Source of the DNA: an uncultured Clostridium sp.
Lineage (GTDB): Bacteria > Bacillota > Clostridia > TANB77 > CAG-508
Length of the DNA stretch: 25,978 nucleotides
Direction of reading: 5' to 3'
Assembly (NCBI GenBank): GCA_900554635.1
Contig: USHY01000016.1
Coordinates: 1 to 25,978 of the forward strand
Both the position numbers and the translations under genes were made by a program. The notes beneath the pieces were generated by a model, which saw only the letters and a program-made list of their open reading frames with translations, ran no database searches and was not told the origin of the DNA. Shown piece by piece: positions 24,940-25,978 of this stretch. Every line of letters begins with the position of its first letter. Position 1 is the first letter of the stretch.

Positions 24940-25607
24940 CTAACCTTCCCTCCTGGTATTTGATATCCTATACCCTTTATTGTTTTAATACAATCCTCTT
25001 CTCCAAGTTTATTTCTAATTCTTTTTATATACACAGTAAGAGTATTATCATTAACAAAATTTCCTGCTACATCCCATATCTTCTCTAAAATCTGCTCACG
25101 AGTTACAGTCTTGCCAATATTCATAAATAGCAAGCTTAAAATTTTATACTCCAACGCAGTTAACCCAATATCATTACCATCCACTAAAACACTCTTTTCA
25201 TCTAAGTTAATTTGAATATTATTATATATAATCTTATTACTTTCAGTGTTAAATCTCCTTAAAACATTATTAATCCTAGACAACAACTCCCTATTCCTAA
25301 AAGGCTTAACAATATAATCCTCAGCCCCCATATCCAGCCCCTTCACAACATCCTGCTCCTCATCTCTTGCAGTTAAAAAAATTATAGGAGTATTCGTATA
25401 TTTCTTAATATACTCACACATCTCAAACCCACTACCATCCGGCAAAGTAATATCCAACACAGCCAAATCGATATCTTGCTTCCCTATAACATTCATAGTT
25501 TCTTCAATGTTTTTGCAAGCTATAACATGAAATTGCTCCTGCTCCAGCAAATACTTTAAGCCCTTAATAATGGCTTCATTATCTTCAACAACTAAAATCG
25601 ATTTCAT
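24936..25607 (-). CDS. OmpR/PhoB-family response regulator
   Basis: A 223-residue protein with a receiver domain (acidic pocket VVEDN, phospho-acceptor Asp52 in LAVLDITLPDGSG, Thr79 and Lys101 of KPF) and a C-terminal winged helix (GLTALEYKILSLL, NDNTLTVYIKRIRNKLGEE, IKTIKGIGYQI). It is the first gene of a unit with its kinase, whiA, hemW and the cysteine desulfurase. GAGGT precedes the ATG, and an extended -10 promoter lies close upstream. Because whiA follows the kinase by only 18 bases, the system may control its whole operon by autoregulation. Confidence 0.94.
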   Translation of the reverse strand: MKSILVVEDNEAIIKGLKYLLEQEQFHVIACKNIEETMNVIGKQDIDLAVLDITLPDGSGFEMCEYIKKYTNTPIIFLTARDEEQDVVKGLDMGAEDYIVKPFRNRELLSRINNVLRRFNTESNKIIYNNIQINLDEKSVLVDGNDIGLTALEYKILSLLFMNIGKTVTREQILEKIWDVAGNFVNDNTLTVYIKRIRNKLGEEDCIKTIKGIGYQIPGGKVS

Positions 25608-25624
25608 AAATTACCTCTTTAGGT

Positions 25625-25633
25625 ATTATAACA
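25625..25633 (-). promoter_or_regulatory. Extended -10 promoter of the two-component/whiA/hemW operon
   Basis: On the minus strand TGT directly precedes a perfect TATAAT (25625-25630), giving an extended -10 element; no clear -35 box is seen at normal distance. The start point near 25618 leaves a leader of only about 11 bases. Confidence 0.6.
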
Positions 25634-25652
25634 TATTTTTGGGGGAAAAGAT

Positions 25653-25678
25653 ATAGGAGCCCTCTTAAAGGCTCCTAT
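25653..25678 (-). terminator. Hairpin downstream of the SUMF1-like gene
   Basis: ATAGGAGCC (25653-25661) pairs with GGCTCCTAT (25670-25678) around an 8-base loop. On the minus strand it is followed by ATCTTTT. A second hairpin (TGGTAGT 25688-25694 with ACTACCA 25706-25712) lies just before it. Together they probably end the transcript of the right-edge gene, just ahead of the response regulator promoter. Confidence 0.6.
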
Positions 25679-25744
25679 CTTAGCTTCTGGTAGTCTTACC
25701 CTAAAACTACCATCATTTATTCAATTACCAAATCGCCCGCAAGC

Positions 25745-25976
25745 TTACAGCGATACATAAAGTGAGGAGCGGAAAGAAACGACATCGCCGTAGAAGACTT
25801 GAGAATCGTCGTAGCGGCCGTAAGCTGGACGGTCAAAATCATCTTCGTTGCAACTGCCGGCCCCTGCCAACTCGAATACCTGAAGAGTCGGACTCTGTAG
25901 TCCACTCCAAGCAATTACCTGCGAGGTCATATATATTGTTTTTCCTTGTGTAGTCTGATACCCCTGTTCCTAATAG
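25745..25976 (-). CDS. C-terminal part of an SUMF1/formylglycine-generating-enzyme-like protein (5' end outside the window), with a +1 frameshift at CGG
   Basis: Only the last 77 residues are present. They read GVSDYTRKNNIYDLAGN, then CLEWTTE, and after the break GGSCNEDDFDRPAYGRYDD and VSFRSSLYV: the NIYDLAGNxWEWT, RGGS and GFR motifs typical of the end of SUMF1/FGE-sulfatase domains. The usual Trp of the first motif is Leu here. An in-phase CGG (25857-25859) interrupts the frame; skipping C25859 restores RGGSC and leads to TAA 25745-25747. The GC content is clearly above that of the rest of the window. Proteins with this domain in gut Clostridia are often surface proteins rather than true FGE; which applies cannot be judged from this fragment. 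Confidence 0.72.
25857..25859 (-). other. +1 frameshift site at CGG in the SUMF1-like gene
   Basis: The zero frame reads AGG GGC CGG CAG and stops at TGA five codons later. Dropping C25859 gives AGG GGC GGC AGT, that is RGGS, one of the most conserved motifs of the family. The preceding codon is GGC, unlike the NTT before the other three sites. Confidence 0.75.
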
Positions 25977-25978
25977 GT

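Noticed and set aside
5562..25859. CGG reassigned to another amino acid as a normal three-base codon (Trp or Gln, as in some other Firmicutes)
   Set aside because: Reading CGG as any single three-base codon leaves every one of the four genes out of frame and ending within a few codons. Only a +1 shift or four-base reading repairs them.
1..25978. tRNA, rRNA, insertion sequence, prophage or riboswitch genes
   Set aside because: I looked for cloverleaf ends, transposase motifs and known leader structures by eye and saw none that I could support.

Overview
The window looks like the chromosome of a low-GC Clostridia-type Firmicute (Bacillota), probably an uncultured gut or animal-associated lineage. 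This is inferred from the strongly A+T-rich sequence, AGA-dominated arginine codons, strong AGGAGG-type ribosome binding sites, consensus sigma-A promoters, and the gene content: HrcA/CIRCE heat-shock operon, RemA, CdaA, WhiA and bifunctional AdhE. I found no rRNA, tRNA, CRISPR array or transposase. Nearly everything is on the minus strand; only two genes read plus.

Layout from left to right. (1) 54-4693, minus: adhE, a phosphotransferase-fold kinase translationally coupled to it, a DUF368 (PopT-type) lipid-carrier transporter and a 49-residue small ORF. (2) 4801-5452, plus: a lone two-TM membrane protein behind a perfect consensus promoter, ending in a bidirectional terminator. (3) 5453-14955, minus: a tightly packed operon starting at an extended -10 promoter: two dGTPase-like HD proteins, rsmE, a membrane protein with an AT-hook-like tail, yicC, remA, rpoZ, gmk, a 35-residue membrane peptide, cdaA and truA. 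(4) 14959-19824, minus: hrcA-grpE-dnaK-dnaJ, controlled by a variant CIRCE plus a degenerate second CIRCE, ending in a 38-bp perfect palindrome. (5) 19851-20811, plus: an HD-GYP phosphodiesterase. (6) 20814-25630, minus: response regulator, histidine kinase, whiA, hemW and cysteine desulfurase, mostly with overlapping ends. (7) Right edge, minus: the 3' end of an SUMF1/FGE-like gene with visibly higher GC.

The most important observation concerns the codon CGG. Four genes (truA, whiA, the HD-GYP gene and the SUMF1-like gene) are each interrupted by one extra base. In all four the break is an in-phase CGG, and dropping its first C restores the family sequence in the +1 frame, with the following GGN falling where I expect a glycine. 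I looked for in-phase CGG in every other gene here (about 8,200 codons in total) and found none, although about forty CGG trinucleotides occur out of phase. This suggests that CGG is not an ordinary sense codon in this organism but a +1 frameshift signal (or a CGGN quadruplet read as one residue), so these genes are probably functional rather than pseudogenes. The mechanism is inference; the coincidence itself can be read from the sequence.

Functionally the window combines protein quality control (HrcA regulon), second-messenger enzymes (CdaA for c-di-AMP, HD-GYP for c-di-GMP), RNA modification and decay (TruA, RsmE, YicC), nucleotide metabolism (Gmk, dGTPase-like pair), fermentation (AdhE) and Fe-S/radical-SAM functions (NifS-type desulfurase, HemW).
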